Shown piece by piece: positions 24,801-37,572 of a stretch of 64,000 bases of DNA. The stretch spans positions 124,001 through 188,000 of the forward strand of contig MU385744.1 of NCBI GenBank assembly GCA_022497155.1. The letters are read 5' to 3'. The translations under genes were made by a program, and so were the position numbers. Source of the stretch: Whalleya microplaca (Eukaryota > Ascomycota > Sordariomycetes > Xylariales > Xylariaceae). Position 1 is the stretch's first letter; each line of letters opens with the position of its first letter. Under the pieces are notes generated by a model that was not told the DNA's origin, made no database searches, and saw nothing but the letters and a program-made list of their open reading frames with translations.

Positions 24801-27800
24801 TTCGGAATTCTCTGACAAGAGGATCCTACGGCTTACCGGTTCAATCAGCTAACCCACTCTCTCGCCAAGAGGTTGCAGTTTCGTATGGGAACAGTGTCTG
24901 GATAGTTGAGGCTAGCATGGTATCAAGGTAGCAGTGAGCTCGGATCGTCAATTCGTGAAGGTACTTTTGTAAAATCTTCGTGGGCTGCCCGAACATACGC
25001 GGCACCTTATGTAAATTGCATGTACTGTTGGTAGCATTAATTTATGTTCCTATGCAGTGTGATGGGCGTATGGAGGTTGAAAAGATATAGCACCTATAAC
25101 GTATACACTGTACTAAGTATCACTACGGTTTATATAATGAGTAGGCATATGAATTGGATCACTAATACCACAAGCATCAATATGTATACACAGCAGCGGT
25201 ACTTGGGAGCCTGTACGGTAACCCGGCTTGCAGGTTTGCTCGCCACGAATCATATCATGAAAAGTGAGATGCGATGCGACACTGCACTAGAGCGTGCACC
25301 ATCTTAAACGTATTGATCGAGTTTCTTCGCCGCAACGACATTTCTTTGACACATAGGCAAGCGATTGAGTTGCAATTCTAGATATTGATCAAGTGCCCAT
25401 GATTCAGCTTCAAATTCGGTTAGCTCGGTATCTGAAGATGCTCGATCCGAAAGAGAGACAACCGAAACTTGCTTTTGCTATCAGGACGCAATCACGGATG
25501 AAGGATCGGTCCCGACGTTGAAAGCCGGGTGTTATCACGCAAGAGCCAACCCTTGAATGAGCTAACACATCTCGCAAGGATTTGTGAAATGTCCGAGCCT
25601 CAACATTATGAGAGCCTATAGACTTCTAGCAGGCTGCCCATAAACACGTCTGGTTCTTAAAAGAGCCCAAAAGATTAGACTGGTCCGTCATGATACCCAA
25701 AAGGTGTGTAACGTTAAAAGCTGTGCTTTCGAATGAGAAGAGCGCAGAAAGGATATCTATCTCGGATTATTTCCAGCGAAATAGCTGTACGATATGAACA
25801 CGATATGAACAGAAAGGAGCGGGAACTTCCCAACCTGTCAGTTCAGAAGACACTGGATTATTATCACAGAGCGTCTGTGAAATTTGCTGTCAGCAAAAGG
25901 TGATGTCTTGAAGTCTTCAAGTCGGGGGCGTTCCACTCCAGCGATATGAGCCCAATATTATTAGGTATAAATACCGCAGTAACCCTATAAGCCACCCGCA
26001 GCCACATTGTGGCTTCCAAGTCCGGACCTGCAGTTTATTTCCCCCTCTCCTTAATTGTTGCCGAGTCAAAGGGCTTCTAGATCGTCAATCGAAGCATTGG
26101 GCTGTCTTAAAAATAAAATGAGCATTACCAAGCGCCGAGAGCATCGACTCCGGTTTTTTTTTTCTGATGAGGCTGCAAGCGGCCTGCAAGACTGACAGAC
26201 ATCGTGGATATCAACCATTGACTCGTGTCATGCGAGTCTCCCCGTTCCAACCAATACTCTATGACGACAGCCAATTTAACTCTTTGGGCTGCCCCAACCA
26301 CCAATGCCTCAAAGGAGGTTTCGGCATCGTACGCACTCAATAGTCACGAGTTAAGCCGAAGTTTTTTTATGTTAGCTTTAGGCAAACTCGACTCTCAACT
26401 GTCGGGCTATTACCTGTCGTCCAGGAGATCGGAGAGATGTTTTATTACAACCACAGAAATCACAGGCCACTACGCAAACCTACCACTCCTGCCTAGTTCT
26501 AGCTCCCTTTCACGATAGAATATTAGCTAAAAGTAACATCTACCACCGATCAGTTTCTGCAAAAAGTGTGAGCCGTGCAGGCCGTGACTCCAGAGCGGAT
26601 ACCCTCAAAAAAATTTCTTCCTCGTGAAGGCCCGAGTCGGGTGCCCGACCGACGGGTGGTACCGGCCAACTAGCGGGGGAGATACACGCGAAAGAGGGCC
26701 AGCCGTGTCCGAAGTTCTATCCATAACTAATAAGAACTGGTTGAGGAGTAAGTATATGTATGATGCATTTGCTCTGCATGAAGTAGTTGCTATTCGGCAT
26801 CCAATTATACAGCGAGCTAAATCACAAAGCTCGATGAGACGGGGACAATTATGCGTAAAGGCAAGTCCAAGGGTCCCCCGGGCGTTTTAATCCTATGATG
26901 ACTTGGAAATTAAGAGGCGGGTGCAAAGGTAATAGTCAAAGTAGATAGCGCCGGGAGTAATAACCAACGGTTCCATTTGCAAATTTGGAGAGGAGCAGGG
27001 CAATACTGTCTTGGACTCCTTCACCGCCGGCCAGTGGACTAGCCAAACACTTTGGAACTTTGGAAAGCAGCTTAATATTATACCGTAGAGCTAACCGAAT
27101 TCGATATCCAACAAATATCTGGTACGGTACCGTCGTCATCGTGAGATCTGATCTACATGGAGAAAAGAACAAATCGAACATGGGGAATTGTTGAATTTCC
27201 ATGTTTGCAAATGGCGCTAAGGCGGTGAACTTGCATACCTCCTACCAACCAAAGCTTCAGGTTTCCTTTGGCTAACTAACTAGCAAATTGTAAAATCTGA
27301 CAGACAGATATTCCCCTCTTCACAGGAAAGTGCCGAGTGCAAACGCTGTATCGTACATAGCCACGGCTTCACGTCATTATAGCTTGAAGGGCTAAAATAG
27401 TCAAGGGGCTTCGCTTGCTAGTCGTGTGGGGATTAGCTGCGGAATACGCAGTACGGTACTTTGTGGGCCTTATTACATAGGCTTTTCGAACGCGTCCAAT
27501 TATACTGCACAGTGTGTGACGCGGTAGGGCTGAGATATATCGTAGGTACATATATGAAGCTCATGAGAAGGCAGATCAATGCTATACATACATATGTGGA
27601 CTATAGGATTTGTGTATTAAGGATAACCGGCATTAAAATGATATACCACTGCTAGAATATAGGCCCAGTGAATATTAAACTCTTGGGCTAGGGTAAATTC
27701 TTACTAAATTTAAAAAGACTTCTGGAATCTATAAGACATCGTCGCATGTGGCTACTACTCTGTGGCATTGATAGCTCCATCTGAGCCGCAATTTCGCGGA

Positions 27801-30270
27801 TATCTATGTATACAAGACTAAACGTGCATATGATTCAGATCGGATAGGTCGGTCATCCTGAAATACCGGCCTAGCAGGCTCTGTCGCCATTCAGGATCTG
27901 TCAATCATCATGTTGGGCCGCGCATTTGGGAATCCCTTGCAGCAAGCTCCTCTCCATGTTCGTTCGTCCAGCGTCCTGTACAGCCGACATGGAGGTTTCA
28001 GAAAGATAGCCCCTGCAAGACCTCATTGGTTCCCGACATGTCTTGCACTTTTAGCGGCCAGTCGGAATTTCCAATGGAAAGTCTTGGGAGACATTGATAT
28101 CACCTAGCCCGTAATCCATAGACACGCGCCATAAAGTAGGACTGCTCTAACCTTTCGATGTGGGGTGATGGTGATCCACCGTCAGCTTTTGTCTGTTCCT
28201 TAAGTGAGGGGCATATTACGGTCTGTCCAGCTGCCGGAGAAGAGGATTTTGTTAGGATGACGAACCGTTTCGGCTTATCGAATGACCAGAAGACGGCTAC
28301 ATATCCAGCTAGGGAAAATCTGGCCGACTGTTTACATCTTTCGAGGGCGTGACCTGCTTCGTGTTCCGTGTTTGGATGATAAGAGATCCAATTCAGCTTG
28401 AGCGCAACGGGTGTAGGCTAGCTCATACGCCCCAGACCACAGCGATATGGCTACGTATCGGATGGGCAAAAGACAAGAAAAGATAGATCAATCAATAACT
28501 CGCGGATGTTAGATGCCTGCCAGCTTCCATGGTGCGACAGCACAATAATGATGATGATGGCTGCAATGTATTTGGTGGCACATGCAGACTTTGTTCTGTG
28601 GAATCAAACGCCATAACGCCGCCATATGCAGATCATAGAGATGCGGCTACGAGAAGCAAGAAGCCATATCTGATGTGACACAAGACAAGGCAAGGCAAGG
28701 CAAAGCTAAGGCAACCGTTCTACTGCTGGACAGCCTCCCGGCAATCTATTGCACCTTCGGATGAAGGATACTACATAATACACAAGTTAGGTATTCACTA
28801 TTGATATCAAAGTGCTACAGAAAGGCTACCGCACTCCCGATAAATGTACCTGCTCTCCGTCCCCTTTCAGAAGTTACTGTTAAAGGCGCATTCTTAACCC
28901 TGTTGCTCTCCTTATAACAAGGTCAAGTTATTGACAATGATTGGAATTAAGAGAACGTTACTGATGCCGGGGGGCGACTTTTTGCTATACTATGGTACAA
29001 ATGGACGGCGAATCGGCGACTAGATGCAAGAAACCAAAGATCGCTCAAATGATTGACGACCTGCCCTTTCCGGGCAAGTATACACGTGTTGGCGAATGGT
29101 GAAGGCTGCAGCCAGACACCGGGACAATGGAACTAAACAATGCCACCATGCTATTATTCATCATCAGTGTCTCGTTTCTTTTACTTTTTCCCCCTGTCCT
29201 CACTAGACGAAGCTAAGACGCGTGGGAGAAAAAGAGGCGCACTGCTAGTAAAGATAAGTTGATTCATGAATGAATGAATGATAAGAACAAACAACGTAAG
29301 CAGTAAGAGAAGCTGCTGTGATATCACGGCATAAAGATGAGCTGTCCCACGGGGGGTGCGGGAGCACAGCAGCTGCAGAACAATTCAATTAATCCAATCA
29401 TGACGAACTCTCGGCCAGCCAGCAACACCCACCATGTCGGTAGCACGGCGATTTTTCCTCACTGGGTCGGCTTTTGGGATGATATCTCCTTTTTCTTCAA
29501 TCCAAAGCAGGCATCTGGACTCCGGGTCTCTATTTCAGGCTGAGGGGGATTCCAGACAGTAGGCCAGTGACCTCCTGGTAGCCTGATCTCTGCTCCCCCG
29601 TTTTATTGGTAGCAAAATGAGGAAAAGATAGGATGCGGTGATCTGACATGGTCAGGCCTTTCGAGACGTAGCTCGCGTGCTAGGCCCGCAAACACGGGGC
29701 CCCTAATAAGCTGGATGGAACGAACGAGAAAGGTATGTTTTGCGTAGGTATTGCATTGTACTATGGCCCATGGGCAAGGTGAATCGCAGAGGAAGTACAG
29801 CCCAGTGCTGATTGATGCGACGAGGGCCACGGAGCTGGACGCAATGGGATGGATCCATTACACATGACACGCATGGTAAATTGATTTGGAAAGTCGTGTA
29901 AGACCGCGTCAGGAGAGCATGATTGGTGGGTTGATCTGGTTTACTGCCTGGTATTCTTGCAGAATTTCAAGGGCTGAAGCGGCACTAAACCCCTTCCATA
30001 ATCCGTTCGCAGCTCGCGAACTTGGCCTCGCTAGTGTGCGGTCCGAAGGATTCGATTCGCTTCAGAGAGTCAGGAGTCCGTCAGGATACACGGTCACGAA
30101 CCGACTGGACTTGTTACGATATGTATGTATGTATTGTGTAGGTACGGTAATGTGTGTATGAATATATGCGTCGTACTGTACAGTAGTGTGCCTCTGTGCC
30201 CCGAAGCGTGTAAAGTGGTTTTTGTTCTTTTTTGGTATTATTATTATTAGCATTCAATTCATATGGATTA

Positions 30271-30310
30271 CATACATACATACATATATGTATGTATGTA
30301 TGTATGTATG
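30271..30310. repeat. Inverted microsatellite, (CATA)4 followed directly by (TATG)6
   Basis: Four CATA units abut six TATG units, so the two halves are reverse complements and can fold into a hairpin with almost no loop. The surrounding sequence is non-coding. Confidence 0.9.
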
Positions 30311-30750
30311 ATTGATGAGGAGGGCGCAGATTTTGAGGCGTCTTTGGTGTGCATTAGCACATCGCCTTGACTGGCTGCACCGCAGACGCTATTCTTCTAG
30401 ATCTGCAATAATGATCAGGAATTAGTAGATATTCTGTCGTATGCTGTGTTCACTGTCTGACTGTATAATGCAGTGCTCTGGACATGCGAATTGATATTGA
30501 CACTTGTCGTAGTTGCATCCAATTGAGAGTCCCCCCTTAAAGCTTCATGTCAGCCAGCTCCTTTCAGCACACAGCAAATGACACCAAATAGAGGGTCCCC
30601 CCAAAAGGGTCCTGGGGGCGTCATCACGTCCCTGATGCACAGTGTTCGGAAGGCCCGCCAACACGGTAGGACCCCATGCCGAATTGCAGGAAGCTCGGCC
30701 ATCTCATCCCAAACGCATCCATCACGTCCAGTGTCTCCTGATGATTCTTC

Positions 30751-30972
30751 CTACTGTGACGCCCGCCTGTAGGTCTTGTAGCAGGCCATCTCCACTGTGT
30801 GCTTGGCTCGGCCCAGCTTGATGACCAGAGTGGGGAGGGTTTTCCCCATATCGAAAACGATCTCCCTCGCCGTCATGGCATTAATTCCCAGGGCGTTCAT
30901 TCGGCTGTGGTCCTGGACCGTGGTTGGATCGTCAGAAAGAGGAGACAGGAGTCGGCCAACAAAAATGGTTAC
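30751..30972 (-). CDS. Probable last coding exon of an unrecognised gene (73 codons plus stop)
   Basis: Read on the minus strand from an AG acceptor at 30974-30973, 73 sense codons run to a TAG at 30753-30751. The frame has clear coding character: most third positions are C or G, and it includes ALGINAMTAREIVFDMGK and TLVIKLGRAKHTVEMACYK. There is no ATG at its beginning. An upstream stretch at 31207 to about 31280 (-) ends in YSSNRDLYKIGSP just before a GTAGGT donor, and would join in phase through a 234-nt intron. After the TAG the same frame stays open for about 70 more codons. I do not recognise the family, and the 5' end of the gene is not resolved. It could also be a fragment of a decayed gene. 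Confidence 0.38.
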   Translation of the reverse strand, partial: VTIFVGRLLSPLSDDPTTVQDHSRMNALGINAMTAREIVFDMGKTLPTLVIKLGRAKHTVEMACYKTYRRASQ

Positions 30973-31540
30973 CTACCGTGAAGAATGGCATTACGTGCAT
31001 ACGCCCGTCAAGAATGCATACATAACACACACTTACACACATGCATACAATACACTAACATACACAATGGAATATGACTGGAAAACGACTGGAATGGCCT
31101 GCGTGGGAGAGGCCACCGTCGAAAAACAAGAGCATTTTCAGATGCCAAACAAACAACAAATAGAGATGAGATTAGTTTGATAGGACTGATTGTCGTCCGT
31201 ACCTACAGGCGACCCGATCTTATAGAGGTCTCGATTGCTACTGTAGGGGCCACGAGGGCCAGGTGTGTACCATACGCATAGGTACAGAGAGCTTCAGTCT
31301 GTAGAATTAACAATCGAATAAAATGCACATAGGTAATGTGCTCTTTATGTCTAAATCCGAGGCACAATGGCAAACATGCAAGGCTAGTCTTATTATATGT
31401 ACTATGTAAGATAATGTAGGTATGCTCACAAACACAAAGCTTTTGCTTCGCGGCGTGGGGACTTTTGTCTTGTAATGCCCAGTCTACTACATACATCAAT
31501 GTACGTGTAGCAGGTACAGTAGACGGGATACAGTAGGCAT

Positions 31541-31564
31541 GTATGTATGTATGTATGTATGTAT
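31541..31564. repeat. (GTAT)6 microsatellite
   Basis: Six tandem GTAT units, with a few diverged GTAC units following. It lies in non-coding DNA about 1.2 kb from the inverted CATA/TATG repeat. Confidence 0.9.
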
Positions 31565-33503
31565 GTACGTACGGAGTACAGTAATGAAATTCGATATCCA
31601 GACAGCCTTCTTTCTAGTTCATGGTACTGTGCCATCCCCCCCGCTGCATACGCGTCTGGCATCAACGGCGATTTCGAACAGTATCATAGTCAAACAGGTT
31701 TGTCGTGAAAATCTATGTATTTGTTATGTATGGAGTGACTGGACTATCTTTCTCGAACTTGTTGATTTACTACTACATGCAACTATGCACGTTAAAGAAG
31801 GCCGGCTTCAGTATGGCCGCCTAGCACCAGTGAATAGATGGTCCAAGAGAGAGCGAGCTTAGAGCTCCAATGGAGACTATGAATCGTTACAGTCTATCCC
31901 GTAGTGCCCCACTAGACACGGTACGGCCATGTTAAATTGAAGAGGTCCAGTGTCATTGGTGCTTGCTGGGTGCTTGGCCAAGTGCAAAGAGGTACTTGAC
32001 CACACGCCTGCTTGGGTACCCCCCACCCAGGTACCTCACCGACACTAACAACTGAACCGTCCAATATGACAGGCTGTCAGGCCCTCCTGGCCCTCCTGGC
32101 CCTCGCGGCGCGGTGCACTTTCACCCTCTCGCTGCCCCTAACCTTAAACCTTGCTACCTGGCCTGCCTAGGCGTATTCCGGCCCCCGGCGGTCCCTGGGT
32201 TGCCTACATACTACCTAAATACAATGTACGCATGTATGTATGTACTTCGTACACATGTAGCAGTGGGTAGTGGGTAGTGGGTGCACTCACGCTCCCACGC
32301 CTTCTGGGTCGTTTCTGCTCTCTCCATCCGTGCTGGGCCTGTTGTCTTAAAAATACTTGTTAAACCAATCTCTTCCAATCCTTTTTCATCTCCTACATCC
32401 TCCTCCAACCTGAGGCCGTCTCTCCTCTCTCCTTCCTTTCCTCTGACCTCCTCATACCATATCCATTCATTTCCTCCCTCACGACACATATCCCCAACCA
32501 GAACATCCCTAATCACCAAAAAGGGGGGATAGAGGAGAGATAATCCTGGGCCGTGTCACGATCCCGCGAGACGAAAAAGGCTAGGGGAGAGAGAGACAGA
32601 GAGAGCGAGAGAAGATACCTAGACAGACAGCTTCGAGCAAGAGAAAAGAGGGCCAGAGAAAAAGTGATAAATGCAGAGCGCGAGAGAGAGACTAGACCAT
32701 CCCAACTTCCCTCTCCGTGTATCCCATCAACTATCTCAGAATATCCCATTGTTGGTAAAGTTGAATTGAATTCCTCGGAATTTATTTGAATTACCACATT
32801 CCCTCTCTCCTCACCCGGCTCGTCCCTTCACCCCCTCTCCATTCCTCGGTCGAACCCTCCCTTCGCCGATAAAGCAAGCCAAGGAGAAGCCCAGCTGCCA
32901 GCCTTGCCTGTATTGCCTGTATTCTCACGCCCAATACAGAGGCAATCGAATCTCCCGATAACTCCTTCGTGCCAACGGTACGAGGAATCTGACTTAGGCC
33001 CATCACCAAATCAAGTGGATCTACCTCCAGGCAAGTATCGATTATAGACTCTCGCAAGGAGTCTATAGCCGATTCGAGGATCTCGCCCACGAGCCCTACA
33101 TGAACCTAGTCACTTGGACTACAAGCTGTTAGGAGCGTGCAAGTGTAGAGGTACGTGGTTCTATTATCTTATTATTGCCCTGCCCAGGACGGGGGAAGAG
33201 AGAGAGAGACATTACATGCACCCCCATCCACCCCCACGTGTTGTGTGAGAGAAAAGAGAAAAGAGAAGTCTCGCGATTCTGATATTGCTCCTCCCTATGC
33301 AGTTACATGCCGACGGCCTGCTATACTCGCATACTCTCGCACGCTTCAATTTGCGCCGAGCAGACACGCTTGACACCGTGGGACTCGTTAACTCGCTGTT
33401 CCCACCGACTTGCCCTCAGGAATCAACCTAATTTCCTGTCGATTTAATCGTGGCGGTAAGGGATACCCTTTTCACTAGCAATTGGCAGCGCAGGCCCAAC
33501 GTC

Positions 33504-33662
33504 ATGCTTGTTGTATGCATGCACGTAATGGTTCACCTGTGGCTCCCGTCGTGGATTCACCGTGGATTCACTGCCTGCCATAGACCTCTCGCCGCGTGCC
33601 AGGAAATTTTCCCCACAGACGGTTGGTCGAATCAGGAAGCCTCATGTTTCTGCCACCCCTGA
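33504..33662 (+). promoter_or_regulatory. Candidate upstream ORF (52 codons) in the cyclin leader
   Basis: An ATG at 33504 opens a 52-codon frame ending in TGA at 33660-33662, 441 bp before the cyclin ATG. It is the last substantial ATG frame before the ATG-free block. Whether it lies in the mature transcript is unknown. Budding yeast CLN3 is translationally controlled by a uORF in a long leader, so the comparison is reasonable but only inferred. Confidence 0.3.
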
Positions 33663-34103
33663 TCAAGGTTCCTGGCGGCCGTGCCCTGACCGTCTCTTTT
33701 CCTGGTTGTGATCCAATATTTTCTCCTAGACTGAACTAATTAATACTTTCCCCTCCAGAGCCATTCACTCGACGTCCTCTTTTTAACGGCCGCCTCTCCG
33801 GCCTTTTTTTATCTCAACATTTCACTATTTCGGCACCTATCCGGCCACTGTCACTCCTTTACATTAACTAGATATCGTTCACCACGCTCATTAATACTGT
33901 AATAATTGTGTCGCCTGTCCAGTTCGGATTTTACACTCTTTCGGATCCCCCCTGTGACGACGACCGCCCTAATACGCTCACTCGAAGCATCAAGATTCCT
34001 GGAGAACCTAATCGTCACTCTTTCAAGAACGCATTCAACCTCGACTCACCCACTCGTATAATCATCTGTCCGCCCCGTACTCTCACCGCTTGATCCTATC
34101 ATC

Positions 34104-35437
34104 ATGGCCTACTCAAACTCGACAGACTGCGGCTTCTTCGTCGAATCCGATGAACCCCGACAGCAGTCGCGGATCAACGTGAAAGATGCTGCCAAGATGT
34201 TGGCACGCAACCGTCAAGAAATGATTGCCAACGAATTGTCCCGCCTGGCTGGTGATGAGTACCTGGAGGATATCATGCAGCATATGAGGCATATGGAGGT
34301 TGGTTGTCCCCTCCCTCCCCTCTCCCAGCCGATCTCCCCGCCGGCGTTCACCGCCGTTTTCAACGTCGAAGGAGTGTACTTGAAATAGATTGTATGCGAA
34401 CCATGGTAGCTCAATTGCTAACGCCCAAATAGGACGAGACGTTACCTGATGCTAACTTAATTGACATGCAACGGGAGATCCAATGGTTCATGCGGCCGTA
34501 TCTAATCGATTTTCTGATCGAGGCGCACGCTGCATTCGCGCTCCTCCCAGAAACCCTCTTTCTAACTGTGAACTTGCTGGATCGGTACTGTTCCAAGCGA
34601 GTTGTGTACAAACAGCACTACCAATTAGTCGGATGCGCAGCCCTTCTCATCGCTGCCAAGTACGGTGACAAGAAGGATCGTGTGCCGCAGATCAATGAGT
34701 TGAACAACATGTGCTGTGGACTCTACGACTCGGGCATGTTCACCCAGATGGAGATGCATGTTCTCAACACACTGGAATGGACGATCGGCCACCCGACTGT
34801 CGACTTCTTCACCCAGCTAATTGTAGCGGAGGAGCTCGATGACCGGGAAGTCGAGCACATGGCAGCCTATCTAAGTGAAATTGCGTTATACCATCGTGAT
34901 TTTGTCTCGACAAAGCCATCAATTATGGCACGTGCCTCGCTCGCCCTCGCACGAGCCATACTAGGGCGACCGGAGGTCAATGATGGAGAATGGGAACATG
35001 CCGACAACGTCACAGTCCTAACTTTGTCGCAACACTTGCACCAGCCGTCACTGACCCTGTCAAGGAAATACTCTTCGCCACATCTATCTCGTGTTTCGGG
35101 AAGATTGGCTGAGTTTCTAGCCCAGCAGGCTGCCATCGCCCGTCGAGCACAAGGACCTCCATCCCCTCCCACCGAACCCGCCTTGGCGTCAAAGCACTCC
35201 AGCATCTACAGCACTCCTCAGAAGGGACACGGGGCTGCATTGGGGGTAGCTGACGGATATCTGACTCCGCCTATTACACCCGACGGCGTCTGCTTTGGCG
35301 TCGCGGACCCCATGAACAAATATGTGCCGCCTCGGTGTCCAGTTACTCCAACACCACCTCCCAATGTGGCTGGATATCCGCAACAACAGATGCAGCATTA
35401 TCCGGCCCAGGAATATAATGGACAAGTGGTCTCCTAA
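34104..35437 (+). CDS. cln1: G1 cyclin (Cln/Puc1-type), 399 aa
   Basis: This protein binds and activates the cyclin-dependent kinase Cdc28/Cdk1 to drive G1 entry. Exons are 34104-34298 and 34433-35437; the 134-nt intron is in phase 0, giving 399 residues. A cyclin box covers about residues 75-195 (MQREIQWFMRPYLIDFLIE, TLFLTVNLLDRYCSKR, LVGCAALLIAAKYGDKKD), followed by a second helical fold. The C-terminal 150 residues are Pro/Ser/Thr-rich with minimal CDK sites (STPQK, LTPPITPDG, PVTPTPPP), which suits PEST-like, phosphorylation-driven turnover. The single-cyclin repertoire of filamentous fungi usually contains one gene of this kind. The long ATG-free leader suggests translational control. 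Confidence 0.92.
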
Positions 35438-37531
35438 TGAGTACCACCACCTACCTTCTAGCCGTCTCGTCATCGTTTTCGACTCATCTAAACCCACATT
35501 CTACATATAACGGCACCATCAGTTTCGAGATCATCGCATGGATGTGTATCATTGGCAGAAAAAAAAGATTGTTGCATAAATTGACGGTTCAGGATCATCT
35601 CCATGGCATTAGCGAATTGTTTTGATTTCATTTTTCTTTTCTCCATCATACCCACTGAGCGTGCCATTTGCATCGACCACGACGACAAAGGATTGTCGAC
35701 CCAAAAAAATAACTGATTTCTCGTTTCTGCGAGTTTGGGCGTTACGTTCATTACCGATTAGGGGAAAGAGCAACCGCGCCTAAATTGCAGCATAGAGGTA
35801 ACAGAGCGCTGAGAGGATATTCGCATAAAACGGGCGACGCAGTATCTGGGGAAACAGGCAATTTGCGAACAGTTGGTGGGCAAATTATAAAAGGGGATAT
35901 GGACATGCGCACGTCGATAGGCGTGTGATTTTGCCGATTGCTTTCGGGATAAATGGAATTATCTGCCCTCGCACGGTCGAGGAATTGCGAAAGCATGCTT
36001 GCGGCAAATACCACCCGCGATACGATATGATATACCGATCGACTCTTCCGCTGGGAGAATCTTAATTCTTGTGGAGGAACTTTGCAGCGGTACACCTGGG
36101 CATATTTTTTGGGGGCGACGCCTTTACTGGCTCCTCGTCCTTATTCACGACTCTACCTAATTATGGTGATCGTGAGTGCCTACCGCCTCCGTAAATACAC
36201 TCAAAAATGGGTACAAATCTCTACAAACTCGAGTCTTCTGCTCCGTGATTTGATCCTGTCTCATTCTCTGTGATATCTGGTCTCTGGTAAGGCCTGGTTT
36301 CTCACCATCCAAAAATGCATTCTCTAATAACAGCCCCCCAAGAGTTGACTTATTGATACGTGATTGTCACTGCATGAGCACCATGCATTTAGTTGAACAT
36401 AGTGATGTGTAATTACCTACTTAACTCGATTCTGTAAGCTGCAGGCTGGAACTCTATTATGTACATTGAAGTCAAAGGCTGGCCAAGTGATAGGTCGGCC
36501 TATGCGCAAGGTTCATCCAATCAAAGAGAAGGCAATTACCTAAGTAGGCAGCATTACGGTTCGACTACATCCATTCATTATATTACTGTAGTATATGGTA
36601 CATCATAGCATTGGTTCGATGAACTATATCTGCTTCCATGGTACATACATGTCTATCTTGTTACTCCGAAGCAAGCGAATAATGTAGTTGGTTTATCTGT
36701 CAGTATGCTCGTATGCTAACGCTAACCACAGATCATGATAATATTGTTCAAGACTTGAAATTCTTGTGCTTTGACACATAAATAGCACAATTCGTTTTTA
36801 TCATCGATAACACCAAATAAATATCTACCGACCATACCGCGCATCTTCTTTTTTTCCCCATCTATAATCTTCCGCCAGTCAACCCTGACTCGCGCACATG
36901 CCAGGTCAAGATTGGGAGTCTCTCTTTTCTGTTATTAGAGGTATGTCTGCATGTACGTATATGTCGATCTACATGCGAAGCGGCCCGAGGGTTGAGATGA
37001 GATTATTATTAGCGCGAGCGTGGCTGGAATTCCTGGCAGAGACTTGGCTATCACAATTGATACATGTGTGTCTGCAGATTTCTGTAGCCCTACCTAGATT
37101 CTGTAGCTCCCTAATCTAGCTCCCTTTTGTCCCTGTCTGCACGTGGGAGGGGAGATATATGTGTATATATGCTTACAGGGAGATAGGCAGGTATATATAA
37201 CTAGGTAGCTAGGCGCGATGAAAAGGGTTCCCTGAGTCTATACATACTTACTTACCTAGGTATTAACACGCTCCGCCCTTGCGAATCTGGAAACGATATC
37301 AATGACAATAAAACTAGGTAAAAGGGTTATCTTCATGTCTTTGGTGCTTGTTGTAGGTATGGCGAGACTCTCTTCTATTTTCTCACCTTCGGGCAATTAG
37401 GTAAGACAGTAAAGTAAGTCTTAGCAGCATCACGACTCGTTGGATTCCTTGGGGAAAGTTCTGGCCACATATGAAGAAGGAAAAGGCCTTCTTGTTGTAC
37501 CTACATTATTATATCCCGCCATATATACTTC

Positions 37532-37572
<41 letters not shown>

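Larger units (their letters stand above)
21462..30750. other. Gene-poor segment of about 9.3 kb
   Basis: I see no confident complete gene over more than 9 kb on either strand. The longest open frames are under 110 codons and mostly lack coding composition. Three stretches are more protein-like and are discussed as findings: 22144-22434 (-), 24098-24292 (-) and the frame continuing downstream of the exon at 30751-30972 (-). Base composition is moderate rather than extremely AT-rich, so this does not look like heavily RIP-mutated DNA. No terminal inverted repeats, LTRs or transposase motifs were recognised. Confidence 0.5.
31285..34103. promoter_or_regulatory. Long upstream region and leader of the G1 cyclin gene
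   Basis: About 2.8 kb. The distal part holds a (GTAT) microsatellite and noncoding sequence. From about 32340 it becomes CT-rich, then purine-rich around 32575-32690, which explains apparent long frames there. The last 458 bases (33646-34103) contain no ATG at all before the cyclin start, and are pyrimidine-rich as expected of a transcribed leader. An upstream ORF lies just before this block. Confidence 0.55.

Noticed and set aside
32553..32789. Arg/Glu-rich 78-codon plus frame upstream of the cyclin
   Set aside because: It is a purine-rich low-complexity tract (GAGA repeats) with no ATG start.
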